From the IMG/VR virus record IMGVR_UViG_3300029258_001786, positions 1 through 25,942 of that record: a DNA stretch of 25,942 nucleotides. The stretch is one strand, 5' to 3'. Position numbers and translations under genes: made by a program. This document shows positions 1-7,138 of the stretch, one piece after another (position 1 is the first letter of the stretch; each line of letters opens with the position of its first letter). Source of the stretch: a virus. The notes below the pieces were generated by a model. The model had not been told where the DNA came from. It saw only the letters and a program-made list of their open reading frames with translations, and ran no database searches.

Positions 1-42
1 AAAAGGGCGGTAAAATATTTTGCTAAAGAAATCAGAAAATAA
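1..42 (+). CDS. C-terminal end of an upstream gene (partial)
   Basis: Frame 1 is open from the window edge to a TAA at 40-42 and encodes 13 residues with a basic, amphipathic look (RAVKYFAKEIRK). The other two forward frames hit stops by base 24, so this is the only frame that could carry an upstream gene across the edge. It would overlap the next gene's TTG start by 23 bases, a spacing common in this window. Too short for any functional call. Confidence 0.4.
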   Translation, partial: KRAVKYFAKEIRK

Positions 43-253
43 AGATAAACATGTAATACATACCAGGGTTAATACATTTGTAATTGAAAAATTATGTGAA
101 AAATGCATGAAGGGGGTTATGGTGTTTATAGGACAGGAAAGCCCGCTTAGTAAGAATAAATGGACCCATGTTTGTAGCGAGTGTAAAAATCAAGAATATT
201 TATTTGATAGGTATCCACGGGTTGATTATCAGAAGGTTGTGAAAGATGAGTGA
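20..253 (+). CDS. Small zinc-ribbon protein, function unknown
   Basis: A 77-residue protein with two CxxC knuckles, CEKC (Cys26, Cys29) and CSEC (Cys52, Cys55), the four-cysteine pattern of a treble-clef or zinc-ribbon fold. The sequence is lysine-rich and has no signal peptide or membrane segment, so it is probably cytoplasmic. The start chosen is TTG at 20, because the frame is closed by TAA at 11-13 and no ATG lies between; a purine-rich stretch (AGGGCGG) precedes it. It overlaps the next small gene by 8 bases, suggesting coupled translation. Similar small metal-binding proteins recur at 7031, 11238 and 15005. Such phage proteins can bind nucleic acid or host factors, but nothing here shows which. 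Confidence 0.6.
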   Translation: MLKKSENKDKHVIHTRVNTFVIEKLCEKCMKGVMVFIGQESPLSKNKWTHVCSECKNQEYLFDRYPRVDYQKVVKDE

Positions 254-350
254 GCGCAAAGAAAGGCTAACAGATCAGGAAATAGGGTGTTTATCGATAA
301 TTGATTATACTATTGCAGATAAGGGGGCCTTGAGTATAAATGAATTGTAA
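246..350 (+). CDS. Small hypothetical protein (34 aa)
   Basis: ATG at 246 opens a 34-residue reading frame beginning MSERKERLTDQEIG and ending at TAA 348-350. An AGAAGG stretch about ten bases upstream could serve as ribosome binding site, and the start overlaps the end of the preceding gene, as with most genuine genes here. No cysteine motif, membrane segment or recognised family. The charged, helix-prone N-terminus could be a small regulatory peptide, but that is only inference. It could also be a decayed remnant, because non-coding DNA follows directly. Confidence 0.4.
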   Translation: MSERKERLTDQEIGCLSIIDYTIADKGALSINEL

Positions 351-553
351 GCCCGAAATAATCTGTTTTTTTAAATTGCTTAATAATACTTTACAAGCAA
401 GATTTGAGCAAACAATAATTGAATTGACTGGTAGTTATGGCAAAATACAATAGCAATATAAAAAACACTTGAAATAATCGCACATTATAATTATATTGTA
501 TATAATCTTTTACAGCCATAGAGATAAATCCCAAAGTCCCGGTCTTTGCTCCC
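351..553 (+). other. AT-rich non-coding spacer upstream of the terminase operon
   Basis: The only gap over 150 bases near the left end. It lacks a convincing ORF and is clearly more AT-rich than the flanking genes. A run of seven T at 366-372 follows a weak bulged stem (GGGC near 325, GCCC at 351-354) and could be a weak terminator for the small genes before it. An inverted repeat TTGCTT/AAGCAA lies around 375-400. A sigma70-like promoter candidate is listed separately. From about 512 the base composition rises and the frame of the next gene is already open. Confidence 0.5.
424..451 (+). promoter_or_regulatory. Candidate sigma70-type promoter for the packaging operon
   Basis: TTGACT at 424-429 and TACAAT at 446-451, separated by 16 bases, each one mismatch from the bacterial -35 and -10 consensus. 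It points toward the terminase genes and lies in the AT-rich spacer. Further TATAAT boxes occur at 486-491 and 501-506 but lack a well-placed -35 element. AT-rich DNA throws up such matches by chance, so the call is tentative. Confidence 0.3.
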
Positions 554-570
554 ATGAAGGCCGGGCACTT
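534..570 (+). promoter_or_regulatory. Inverted repeat enclosing the start codon of the gene at 554
   Basis: Bases 534-542 (AAGTCCCGG) can pair with 561-570 (CCGGGCACTT) to give nine base pairs with one bulged C at 566 and an 18-base loop. The ATG at 554-556 lies in the loop. In mRNA this could limit access to the start; as DNA it could be a recognition site just upstream of the small terminase gene, where cos or pac sites often lie. Neither role is shown by sequence alone. Confidence 0.35.
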
Positions 571-742
571 ACCTAAAAATATGAAATTAACAGAGAAACA
601 ATTCAACCAAATCAAAGACAAATTACCAGCTTTTCCACACATAACGTTTAAACCCACAGGAGAGAAAAGAACAATTGAAGAAATGGACAAAGTTCTTTGC
701 TCGTTTTATGAGATGGTTACAGGTGAGGAAATAAAAAGATAA
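554..742 (+). CDS. Small hypothetical protein upstream of terminase
   Basis: A 62-residue, lysine- and glutamate-rich protein with no recognised domain. Its TAA overlaps the ATG of the small terminase gene by one base, so the two are probably translationally coupled. The ATG at 554 is the first usual start in frame but has no Shine-Dalgarno sequence. The frame stays open upstream to TAA at 503-505 and reads plausibly (IEINPKVPVFAP before the Met), with only ATA codons as possible starts. Either initiation is unusual here or the original 5' end has been lost. A packaging accessory role is suggested by position only. Confidence 0.55.
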   Translation: MKAGHLPKNMKLTEKQFNQIKDKLPAFPHITFKPTGEKRTIEEMDKVLCSFYEMVTGEEIKR

Positions 743-1149
743 TGGCAGAGTTAGAAAACAAAAAACATGAAGCATTTTGTCAGGCCTACATTAACAATCA
801 AGAAACTAATTACAACGGTGTTAAGTCATACCAACTAATTTATACGGACGTTAAATATGATTCAGCATGTGCTGAGTCTTCCAGATTGTTAAGAAATGAT
901 AAGATAAAAGCCCGTATTGACGAACTTGTCAACGAAAACAGAGAACTGAATAGGCATAAAGCAGAACAAATTGAGGGCGAGTTCTGGAAGATGTATAATA
1001 ATACAAAGTATAGTGAGCACACAAAAAGCCGCGCACTTGAAAACATATCTAAACTCCACGGTTTATTCATAGACAAAAAACAAATAGACGCTACAATATC
1101 CGGCAAGGTAACTATAGAAATATCAAAAGATTTCATTACAGATGAATAG
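742..1149 (+). CDS. terS: Terminase small subunit
   Basis: A 135-residue protein of the Terminase_2 type. The N-terminus has the family's helix-turn-helix pattern: KKHEAFCQAYINN (about 7-19), then a helix around SYQLIYTDVKYDSACAESS and RLLRNDKIKARIDEL. Small terminase subunits form rings that recognise viral DNA at cos or pac and hand it to the large subunit. The central part (about 63-105) is charged and helical, fitting oligomerisation. Start ATG 742 overlaps the previous stop, and its own end overlaps the large terminase start by eight bases, giving the usual terS-terL pair. Length is normal for the family. The recognised DNA site is not evident, but the inverted repeat at 534-570 is a candidate. 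Confidence 0.85.
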   Translation: MAELENKKHEAFCQAYINNQETNYNGVKSYQLIYTDVKYDSACAESSRLLRNDKIKARIDELVNENRELNRHKAEQIEGEFWKMYNNTKYSEHTKSRALENISKLHGLFIDKKQIDATISGKVTIEISKDFITDE

Positions 1150-2353
1150 AGTAAACATAAATCAGCACCTTAATATCAATCATAAAGAATTCTTTAAGTC
1201 TACAAAGCGAACAGTTATATTTTTCGGCGGAGCCGGAGCCGGAAAAACCTACTCAATAGCTGATAAACTACTAATACAGTGTTGTATTCAAGAGAAATTA
1301 GGAATACTGGTTATTAGAAAGACTTTCCCATCATTAAGACGGACATGTATACCAATAATAGAATCTAGGGCTGAAACGCTTAAAATTCCTTATTCAATCA
1401 ATAAATCAGAGTACACAGCAACTGTGAATAAAGATTCACACATATACTATCTATCCATGAATAATAAAGGCGATTATGACAAGATCAAGTCAATCACTGA
1501 CATTGATATGATATGGATTGAGGAAGCCAATGAACTATCAGAGCCTGCCTATGATCTTATTGACATGAGACTGAGGGGAGGCAAAGGGGCATTCAAGCAA
1601 CTAATAATGAGCTTCAACCCGGTGGGTATGACATCGTGGATATTTCAGAAGTTCTTCACCAATGGAAATGGAGCGCACAAAATACAGACAAATGCCTATG
1701 ACAACCCATTCATAGAGAAAGAATACATTGAACAATTAGAAGCGCTTAAATACACTAACAAGAATTTACATAAAGTGTATTGTCTGGGAGAGTGGGGACA
1801 GCTCCAGGGTGTTATATACGAGAATTATCGGATTGTGGATAAAAAACCCGATAATATAGATGAGGTCATTTATGGATGTGATTTTGGGTTCAATAATCAA
1901 ACAGCAGTAGTCAAGATATGCATATCTGACCAGGTGTTATATATTGAAGAGGTGCTATATCGTACACGTATGACTAACAACGATTTAATTGAATTTTTAA
2001 AACCGGTAATTGTAAACCATAGAATATACTGCGATAGCGCAGAGCCACAGAGAATACAGGAAATGAAAGAAGCTGGATTACAGGCCTATCCAGCTGACAA
2101 GAAAGTGGTTGTCAAAACACAGATTGATTATGTCAAGACATGCGATTTGAATATACTGGCAGGTAGTGAGAATCTAATCAAAGAGATTCAGTCTTATGTG
2201 TGGGCGGAAGACGCGAATGGAAAGGCTATGGATGAACCGGTTAAATTTCAGGACCATTTGGTCGATAGTATGCGCTATGCTATATTTACACATATTAAAA
2301 AGTCTTTTAAATTTAAGCAAATAGGGCCGGATGGATTGATTAAAAATACTTGA
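1142..2353 (+). CDS. terL: Terminase large subunit (ATPase-nuclease)
   Basis: A 403-residue packaging motor of the Terminase_3/PBSX-like type. The N-terminal ATPase has Walker A GGAGAGKT (29-36), Walker B IDMIWIEE (121-128, catalytic Glu after the Asp-containing strand) and coupling motif SFNP (157-160). The C-terminal RNase H-like nuclease has its acidic residues at Asp247 (GCDFGF), Asp298 (YCDSAEP) and Asp371/Asp375 (QDHLVDSMRYA). It docks on the portal, pumps DNA into the procapsid and cuts concatemers. All key residues are present and the length is typical, so the enzyme should be functional. It starts inside the end of the small subunit gene. A 134-base spacer follows, the largest gap between here and the lysis genes. 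Confidence 0.95.
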   Translation: MNRVNINQHLNINHKEFFKSTKRTVIFFGGAGAGKTYSIADKLLIQCCIQEKLGILVIRKTFPSLRRTCIPIIESRAETLKIPYSINKSEYTATVNKDSHIYYLSMNNKGDYDKIKSITDIDMIWIEEANELSEPAYDLIDMRLRGGKGAFKQLIMSFNPVGMTSWIFQKFFTNGNGAHKIQTNAYDNPFIEKEYIEQLEALKYTNKNLHKVYCLGEWGQLQGVIYENYRIVDKKPDNIDEVIYGCDFGFNNQTAVVKICISDQVLYIEEVLYRTRMTNNDLIEFLKPVIVNHRIYCDSAEPQRIQEMKEAGLQAYPADKKVVVKTQIDYVKTCDLNILAGSENLIKEIQSYVWAEDANGKAMDEPVKFQDHLVDSMRYAIFTHIKKSFKFKQIGPDGLIKNT

Positions 2354-2416
2354 CAAATGGCAGTATATGTCTTATTTTATAAATGATAAATCACTCGCTT
2401 TGTTGTTTAAGCACGT

Positions 2417-2462
2417 TTAATACACGACACGTATTAGCTCGGCTGCCTCACGATACGAGGCA
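2417..2462 (+). promoter_or_regulatory. Twin hairpins with near-identical 7-base loops
   Basis: Two inverted repeats lie between terminase and portal. The first has stem TAATAC (2418-2423) / GTATTA (2431-2436) and loop ACGACAC; the second has stem TGCCTC (2444-2449) / GAGGCA (2457-2462) and loop ACGATAC. The stems differ but the loops with closing C-G pairs share the 9-mer CACGAYACG, spaced 26 bases apart. The second stem is followed by TTTT at 2465-2468 and might also terminate transcription weakly. The conserved loop suggests recognition by a protein or RNA partner, or a DNA site. Function is inferred. Confidence 0.5.
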
Positions 2463-2487
2463 ACTTTTAAAATATAAATAGGTTACT

Positions 2488-4038
2488 ATGGTCGAGCAAG
2501 ATATTTATTACGCAACAAACCAAACGCACCCCACATACGATGATAAACTTGATATTTGGAAATTGATTAGTGATAGTTATGCAGGTGGCCAGACATATAT
2601 GGATGGCGACTATCTGCATAAATTTACGCTCAGAGAATCAGATTTATCATATACAGAACGGAAAAAGAGAGCGGTATTTTTTAATAATGTTCAACCTCTT
2701 GCGGATATGCTAACTGGCTTTCTCTTCACCAATGATGTGATAAGAACAGATTATAAACAGGACGAATTGATTGAGAGAGCATCCAGAACACAAAATATTG
2801 ACAATTTTATGCAGATGATAGCTGTCAATAGTCTCATGTACACAGTGGGTGTATTGATTGATTCACCATCTTTCGACACTGAATTTGTGAGAACTGAGGC
2901 GGACCGAAAAAACTTAAATCTCAATGCATACGCGGTTATGTATCAACCATGGCAGATACGAAATTACTATTGTGATGAAAACGATTCCTTGCAGTGGGTT
3001 ATTCTGGATAACACATATTATGACAATGCTGACCCATACAAAAAAGCAAAATATGTAATATCGTACCGATTATGGACTAAAGATTATTTTCAAGATTTTA
3101 TATCAATTGATGAAATTGACCAGATAGAAAATTTATCTGCCAATCAAACTCTGAGGACAATAACCACAGGCCAAAATTTTCAGGCAAGCGAGCAAGTCCC
3201 TCACCCGGTTGGAGAGGTCCCTTTTGTTTTTGCAAACTGGCATGATAGGACGACAGAGAAGGTCCAGGATACTATATTTGAAGATATAGGGTTATTTGAC
3301 CAGGCGGTTTACAACTATATGTCTCTGCTTGATGAAATGCTGGTGGGTGGAACGTTCAAATATTTGTTCTATCCGGGTACAGTGCCTAAAGAATTGGAGG
3401 CTCAATCATTCAGTAATTACGCAGTGATCCCATTTCCAGATGCTACTCCGCATAAGCCGTTTTTCGATGGGCCTACACTATCGGACACTACCCCATTTTT
3501 GCAGGCTATGGAGTTTTATCTCTCAGGGATATTGAAGAAGCTCGGTCTTGATACTGATGCTACAAAGAACTATGTCCAGAGTGGTGCGGCTAAGTTTTTT
3601 GATTTCACAAAAACAAGGGCTCTTCTGGCAAGCGGAGCCTCTTCAATGGAAGAGGTGGAAAAAGAAATATTCAGGTTGTCCGGGTTATGGATGGGGATAG
3701 ATGATACCAGCGCAACAATAGAATATAAAAAAGATTTTCTTGGCGAAGAGATGCAACAAGAGCTTGAAAGGTTATATAACATGCTGACAGCTCTGTCATC
3801 GTATCCGAAAGTTAAAGAGCATGCGGTAAAAAGAATTGTTGATCTTAGCTTTGATGATTCTGTTTCTGAAAAAGAAATGGAAGAAATCAGGGAATCAATA
3901 GAAGAAGAAATTGAACTTAGTGAAGAAACGCGTGAGAATGCGCGTCTTAATATAGCCAATATGGCACAACAACAACAAAGTGAGGAACAAGATGGACCAG
4001 AACAACCAGGAACCGAAGGAACCGAAGGAAGCGATTAA
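2488..4038 (+). CDS. Portal protein
   Basis: A 516-residue protein with the pattern of DUF4055-like phage portals: HPTYDDKLDIWKLISDSYAGG near residues 14-34, then YL...LRESDLSYTERKKRAVFFN around 42-67 and a central stretch with many aromatic residues. Portals form the twelve-subunit ring at one capsid vertex through which DNA enters and leaves, and they seat the tail connector. The C-terminal 80 residues are strongly acidic and helical and end in a Gln-rich, disordered tail. Start ATG 2488 has only a weak AGG upstream, and the spacer hairpins lie just before it. The 3' end overlaps the scaffold gene by 47 bases. Position between terminase and scaffold/capsid supports the call. Confidence 0.88.
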   Translation: MVEQDIYYATNQTHPTYDDKLDIWKLISDSYAGGQTYMDGDYLHKFTLRESDLSYTERKKRAVFFNNVQPLADMLTGFLFTNDVIRTDYKQDELIERASRTQNIDNFMQMIAVNSLMYTVGVLIDSPSFDTEFVRTEADRKNLNLNAYAVMYQPWQIRNYYCDENDSLQWVILDNTYYDNADPYKKAKYVISYRLWTKDYFQDFISIDEIDQIENLSANQTLRTITTGQNFQASEQVPHPVGEVPFVFANWHDRTTEKVQDTIFEDIGLFDQAVYNYMSLLDEMLVGGTFKYLFYPGTVPKELEAQSFSNYAVIPFPDATPHKPFFDGPTLSDTTPFLQAMEFYLSGILKKLGLDTDATKNYVQSGAAKFFDFTKTRALLASGASSMEEVEKEIFRLSGLWMGIDDTSATIEYKKDFLGEEMQQELERLYNMLTALSSYPKVKEHAVKRIVDLSFDDSVSEKEMEEIRESIEEEIELSEETRENARLNIANMAQQQQSEEQDGPEQPGTEGTEGSD

Positions 4039-4774
4039 AACTTTTACGGTTACCGATCCAATTAGCAATCAGGAACGACAGGTTCCTGAAGATTTGCAGG
4101 ATTTAATCGGACACATCATAAGTTTTAATCGCAACAAAGGCAAGGAAGACATTAGCCCGGAGATGAACGATTTAAGGACACAAATTGACCAAATGAAAGC
4201 GTCTTTGTCTGAGCATGAAGAAAATAAAAAGAAGGACAAAGGGAAAAGTTCGGAGGTTGAAGAACTTAAACAGGAATTTCAGACAGTACTGGACCAGTTG
4301 AACAAAGAAAAAGAAGCAATACAGAGCCAGAAAGAACAGGCAGAAAATCGTTATAAAGATGAGAAAATTATGAACGATATTCAAGAGGCACTTGCAAAAC
4401 ACGACGTACACAATAGAAACCAATTAGTTTCAATTATGCGCACAATTGGTCAAGCACGTCTAAAAGAAAACATTGATTTGAGTACAGGCGAGAAACAGGG
4501 AACATATTCAACAGTATTGACGTTGAATTTCCCTGATGAATCCGGGGTCGTAAAACCAATGGAATTATCTGCAATGGTAGCAGTGGAAAAGTTTTTGAGT
4601 TTGGACGAAAACAACTTTCATCTTAAAAACAAGCTTTCACCAGGCGGTGGTTCTAGTCCAGGTGGTGGTATGACATCCGGCAATAAATTTGACAAACAAT
4701 TTGAAGAAGCGACAAAAGCAGGTGATTTAGTTGGGCAGGTAGCAGCTATGCAGGCTCAACAAAAATCAAACTAG
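3992..4774 (+). CDS. Scaffolding protein
   Basis: About 260 residues, highly charged, with a long coiled coil (roughly residues 50-125) and a Gly-rich linker (PGGGSSPGGG) before a short helical C-terminus, the classic make-up of a head scaffold. Scaffolds direct major capsid protein into a correctly sized procapsid and are then removed. The start chosen is ATG 3992 because GAGG at 3983-3986 sits at ribosome-binding distance; an in-frame GTG at 3980 would add four residues. The first 47 bases lie inside the portal gene and include a 9-base tandem repeat that gives EPKEPKEA here. No protease domain is visible, so scaffold removal may need another factor or occur by release. Confidence 0.8.
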   Translation: MDQNNQEPKEPKEAIKTFTVTDPISNQERQVPEDLQDLIGHIISFNRNKGKEDISPEMNDLRTQIDQMKASLSEHEENKKKDKGKSSEVEELKQEFQTVLDQLNKEKEAIQSQKEQAENRYKDEKIMNDIQEALAKHDVHNRNQLVSIMRTIGQARLKENIDLSTGEKQGTYSTVLTLNFPDESGVVKPMELSAMVAVEKFLSLDENNFHLKNKLSPGGGSSPGGGMTSGNKFDKQFEEATKAGDLVGQVAAMQAQQKSN

Positions 4775-4784
4775 GAGAAAATAA

Positions 4785-5726
4785 ATGGCACAGATAACAG
4801 GTAATGCCACAATATGGGACCTTCCAAATTATTCTGGTTTGCTTATAACTGCCGATGCTGAAAACACACCTTTTTTTTCTATGATAGGTGGTATGAACGG
4901 CGGCAAGCAATCAAGTAATTTTGAGTTCCCAATTTCAAGTCAATATGACTATCCAGCCGCAGCACAGCCGGGAATAACTGAGACTGCGAGTTTAACGGCT
5001 CCAAATGGGAATGAGGCAGTCAGAACACAAAATAAAAATGTATGTGAGATTCACCACCAGGCTATTGATATTAGTTATGAAAAATTGGCTAATCAAGCCA
5101 GGCTTTCAGGTATCAATACACAGGGACAGGTGAATAATGTAACTGATGAGGTTAATTTTCAAATCGCCTATAATCTCAAAAAAATTGCACGCGATATTGA
5201 ATACTCATTTATAAATGGAACGTATCAAATTGCTATAAATGCAGGTGTAGCAAATCAGACGCGGGGAATGCTTGCGGCGTGTACCACAACGTCAATCAAT
5301 GCATCTGCGGCAACTTTGACTAAAGACATGATTGATGAGGCACTCAGGACCATGGCCGGTGGCGGGGCCCAGTTCATGAATATGGTTCTATTTGCAAATG
5401 CTTTTCAAATTCAGAAAATATCTGATATTTATGGCTATGCGCCTGAAGACAGGAACGTTGGCGGAGTGGCGATAAAACAAATATTGACTGATTTTGCGAC
5501 TCTTGGTGTGGTGTATGATAGATTCATGCCTACTGACGACATATTGATAGCAGATGTGTCTTCATGCGCGCCAGTATTTCAACCCGTCCCAGGAAAAGGA
5601 AATTTCTTTTATGAGGATTTAGCGAAAGCCGGAGCTGCAGAAAAGGGTCAAATTTTTGGTAAAATCGGTCTGGATTATGGAGTTGAATTCCTTCACGGGA
5701 AAATTCATAGTCTGGCAACGAGTTAA
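4785..5726 (+). CDS. Major capsid protein (HK97-fold family)
   Basis: A 313-residue protein whose N-terminus (WDLPNYSG at 11-18, NTPFFSMIGGMNGG at 27-40) matches the pattern of a common phage major capsid family related to the SU10/DUF5309 type. Hundreds of copies build the icosahedral shell. A strong AGGAGA ribosome site eight bases before ATG 4785 fits high expression. It sits directly after the scaffold gene, the canonical order. The length is normal for a capsid protein without a fused protease or decoration domain, and no obvious N-terminal delta domain is present, which fits a separate scaffold. Assignment as major capsid protein is firm; the exact subfamily is from memory and less sure. 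Confidence 0.85.
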   Translation: MAQITGNATIWDLPNYSGLLITADAENTPFFSMIGGMNGGKQSSNFEFPISSQYDYPAAAQPGITETASLTAPNGNEAVRTQNKNVCEIHHQAIDISYEKLANQARLSGINTQGQVNNVTDEVNFQIAYNLKKIARDIEYSFINGTYQIAINAGVANQTRGMLAACTTTSINASAATLTKDMIDEALRTMAGGGAQFMNMVLFANAFQIQKISDIYGYAPEDRNVGGVAIKQILTDFATLGVVYDRFMPTDDILIADVSSCAPVFQPVPGKGNFFYEDLAKAGAAEKGQIFGKIGLDYGVEFLHGKIHSLATS

Positions 5727-5737
5727 GGAGGTACAAT

Positions 5738-6628
5738 ATGGCTTTTGAATGGAGAGAGCTTTATCCGGGTGTTCGCCCAGCTACCAGAGAAGCAATAGTG
5801 GAGCTGAGAGCTTTAATTGAACCTTATGGGAACGTTTATTACGTAGACGGTTCTGTTAATTCAAGCGGTGATGGTAGTACATGGGAAAAAGCATTTAAAA
5901 CAATTCAGGAAGGTCTTAATAAGGCCAGATATACGGCAGGAACGACTAACATAAATACTGACAAAGACAGGCAAGTTTATGTTTATGTTGCTCCGGGTCA
6001 GTATAACGAGCAAGTATTATGGAGTGCTTATAATGTTCACCTTATAGGCGTCCAGGATATTGGAAATATTGATTATGGGGTTGTTGTTAATTACGATGGT
6101 TCCAGTGGATCACCGGCGGCGATGGCTTTTAGTGGCGCCGGTTGCTCAATACAGAATATCCAGATCAATATGGCAACCGCTTATCCGGCGTTGTATTTGT
6201 CTGTTTTCGATGGGTGCCTGCTTAAAAATGTCACTCTCAAAGGTGACGGCACAAACGCAACCATTGGAATATGGGGAGCAAATGTTAAAGAATCCGTAAT
6301 TGATAGTTGCCACGTGCATGACTTCCAGACGGCTGGTATTCATGTTGGACAGGGCGATGGTGGTGATACGTATTTCTGTACATCAGAGATAAAAAATTGT
6401 AAAGTCTCAGGTGATGGTACTACCGGAATAATGGTTCATGCTAATGCGGTAGCCACCGCTGCTCTTGGGAGTTTTATACATCAGAATAAAATTGTCGGCA
6501 CTTGTACGACAGGCATACATCAGGATGCGGCTGGAGCTTATGTGCTTATATCCGATAACTGGATACAAGCGGGTACGGCAGTTACTGACGATGGAACTGG
6601 CGCAGCCGATAATCATACGGCCAGCTAA
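5738..6628 (+). CDS. Right-handed beta-helix virion protein
   Basis: A 296-residue protein. After a short helical N-terminus (1-30), it has a DUF1565-like opening (YYVDGSV 34-40, then WEKAFKTIQEGL) and short Gly/Asn/Val-rich rungs from about 70 to 285, typical of a pectate-lyase-like parallel beta-helix. Such folds form capsid decorations, head fibres or tailspikes, often with carbohydrate binding or cleavage. No catalytic residues can be assigned. A perfect AAGGAGG ribosome site at 5726-5732 suggests high-level expression like the capsid gene just before it. Its place next to the capsid gene, far from the tail genes, favours a capsid-surface role, but this is inference. Confidence 0.7.
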   Translation: MAFEWRELYPGVRPATREAIVELRALIEPYGNVYYVDGSVNSSGDGSTWEKAFKTIQEGLNKARYTAGTTNINTDKDRQVYVYVAPGQYNEQVLWSAYNVHLIGVQDIGNIDYGVVVNYDGSSGSPAAMAFSGAGCSIQNIQINMATAYPALYLSVFDGCLLKNVTLKGDGTNATIGIWGANVKESVIDSCHVHDFQTAGIHVGQGDGGDTYFCTSEIKNCKVSGDGTTGIMVHANAVATAALGSFIHQNKIVGTCTTGIHQDAAGAYVLISDNWIQAGTAVTDDGTGAADNHTAS

Positions 6629-6882
6629 TGATTGCTAAGATTTGGTATATAAGGGAAATATCAGACAGACCGGGGGAATATATTTATAGGGATTTTGACA
6701 TCCCGTATGTTCTCCCGGATAAGTCTTATATCAATGATGAATATGGAGAGATTTATAAATTTGAAGAGCCTAGTTATAACGTTACAGAGGGTAGACTTGA
6801 ATTTATATTAGATTCTATTTCATATTCAGAGATTGGCAGTTATACAGCAATAGGCTGGAAACATTACGAGGTGATAGAATGA
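6628..6882 (+). CDS. Hypothetical small structural-region protein (84 aa)
   Basis: An 84-residue acidic protein rich in Tyr, Glu and Ile, with alternating hydrophobic/polar segments suggesting beta strands (EYIYRDFDIPYVLP, RLEFILDSISYSEIGSYTAIGW). No family recognised. ATG 6628 overlaps the stop of the beta-helix gene (TAATG), so it is probably translated by coupling and may be a partner of that protein. No cysteine, membrane or signal feature. It could be a small beta-barrel accessory or decoration protein. Confidence 0.55.
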   Translation: MIAKIWYIREISDRPGEYIYRDFDIPYVLPDKSYINDEYGEIYKFEEPSYNVTEGRLEFILDSISYSEIGSYTAIGWKHYEVIE

Positions 6883-6992
6883 AAGAAGAGAAAAAAGAAG
6901 AAGTAAAAGAAGAGAAAAAAATGTCTGAAGCTGAGGCACTCTTTTATAAGGAGCGTGATGAGCTTCAGGAACAATTGAAGAATAAAGAATAA
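6879..6992 (+). CDS. Tiny charged helical protein (37 aa)
   Basis: ATG 6879 overlaps the preceding stop and opens 37 codons of almost entirely Lys/Glu-rich sequence (MKEEKKEEVKEEKK, then MSEAEALFYKERDELQEQL), which should be one amphipathic or coiled-coil helix. An in-frame second Met at residue 15 could be an alternative start. A terminator-like hairpin follows a few bases after its stop, so it is probably the last gene of the capsid transcription unit. Function unknown. Confidence 0.5.
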   Translation: MKEEKKEEVKEEKKMSEAEALFYKERDELQEQLKNKE

Positions 6993-6998
6993 ACTAGC

Positions 6999-7018
6999 TG
7001 GGGGGCTCTTGTCCCCCA
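6999..7018 (+). terminator. Candidate intrinsic terminator after the capsid gene block
   Basis: T6999-A7018 closes a stem of five G-C pairs (7000-7004 with 7013-7017) plus a G-T pair and a six-base loop CTCTTG. The downstream TTATGTTTTATT is U-rich but not a clean U tract, so termination may be partial. It lies just after a run of coupled genes, where attenuation of later structural genes would make sense. Confidence 0.55.
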
Positions 7019-7030
7019 TTATGTTTTATT

Positions 7031-7135
7031 ATGAAAGTGATGTGTATTAGATGTAACATATTTTATGATTTATTGAAGCATAACGATTTATATTTTTGTA
7101 AAAAATGCAGAGACAAGATATTTAAAGTGAGGTGA
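7031..7135 (+). CDS. Mini zinc-ribbon protein (34 aa)
   Basis: ATG 7031 opens 34 codons with two knuckles, CIRC (Cys5, Cys8) and CKKC (Cys23, Cys26), spaced as in a minimal zinc ribbon, followed by a basic tail. No good ribosome site precedes it. The paired CxxC motifs argue that it is a real gene despite its size. The next gene's GAGGTGA ribosome site lies at its 3' end. Function unknown; a nucleic-acid or protein-binding role is possible. Confidence 0.5.
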   Translation: MKVMCIRCNIFYDLLKHNDLYFCKKCRDKIFKVR

Positions 7136-7138
7136 TTT

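Noticed and set aside
351-511. A second intron in front of the gene at 554, to explain its missing start.
   Set aside because: There is no P7-type pair (GACTA/TAGTC), no P3/P8 arrangement and only about 160 bases, too short for a group I intron core.
391-690. Open reading frames on the minus strand, such as 391-690, 3570-3959, 12678-13199 and 23394-23885.
   Set aside because: They lie opposite well-supported plus-strand genes or in AT-rich DNA, have low-complexity or implausible products, and no minus-strand gene shows a ribosome site with coupling.
2418-2430. TAATACACGACAC resembles a T7 RNA polymerase promoter start (TAATACGACTCAC).
   Set aside because: An extra AC and mismatched bases break the consensus, the GGG start is missing, and the sequence is explained as the first of the twin hairpins.
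6060-6299. A 79-codon plus-strand frame within the beta-helix gene.
   Set aside because: It lies wholly inside the beta-helix frame, has no ribosome site and its product has no coherent pattern.
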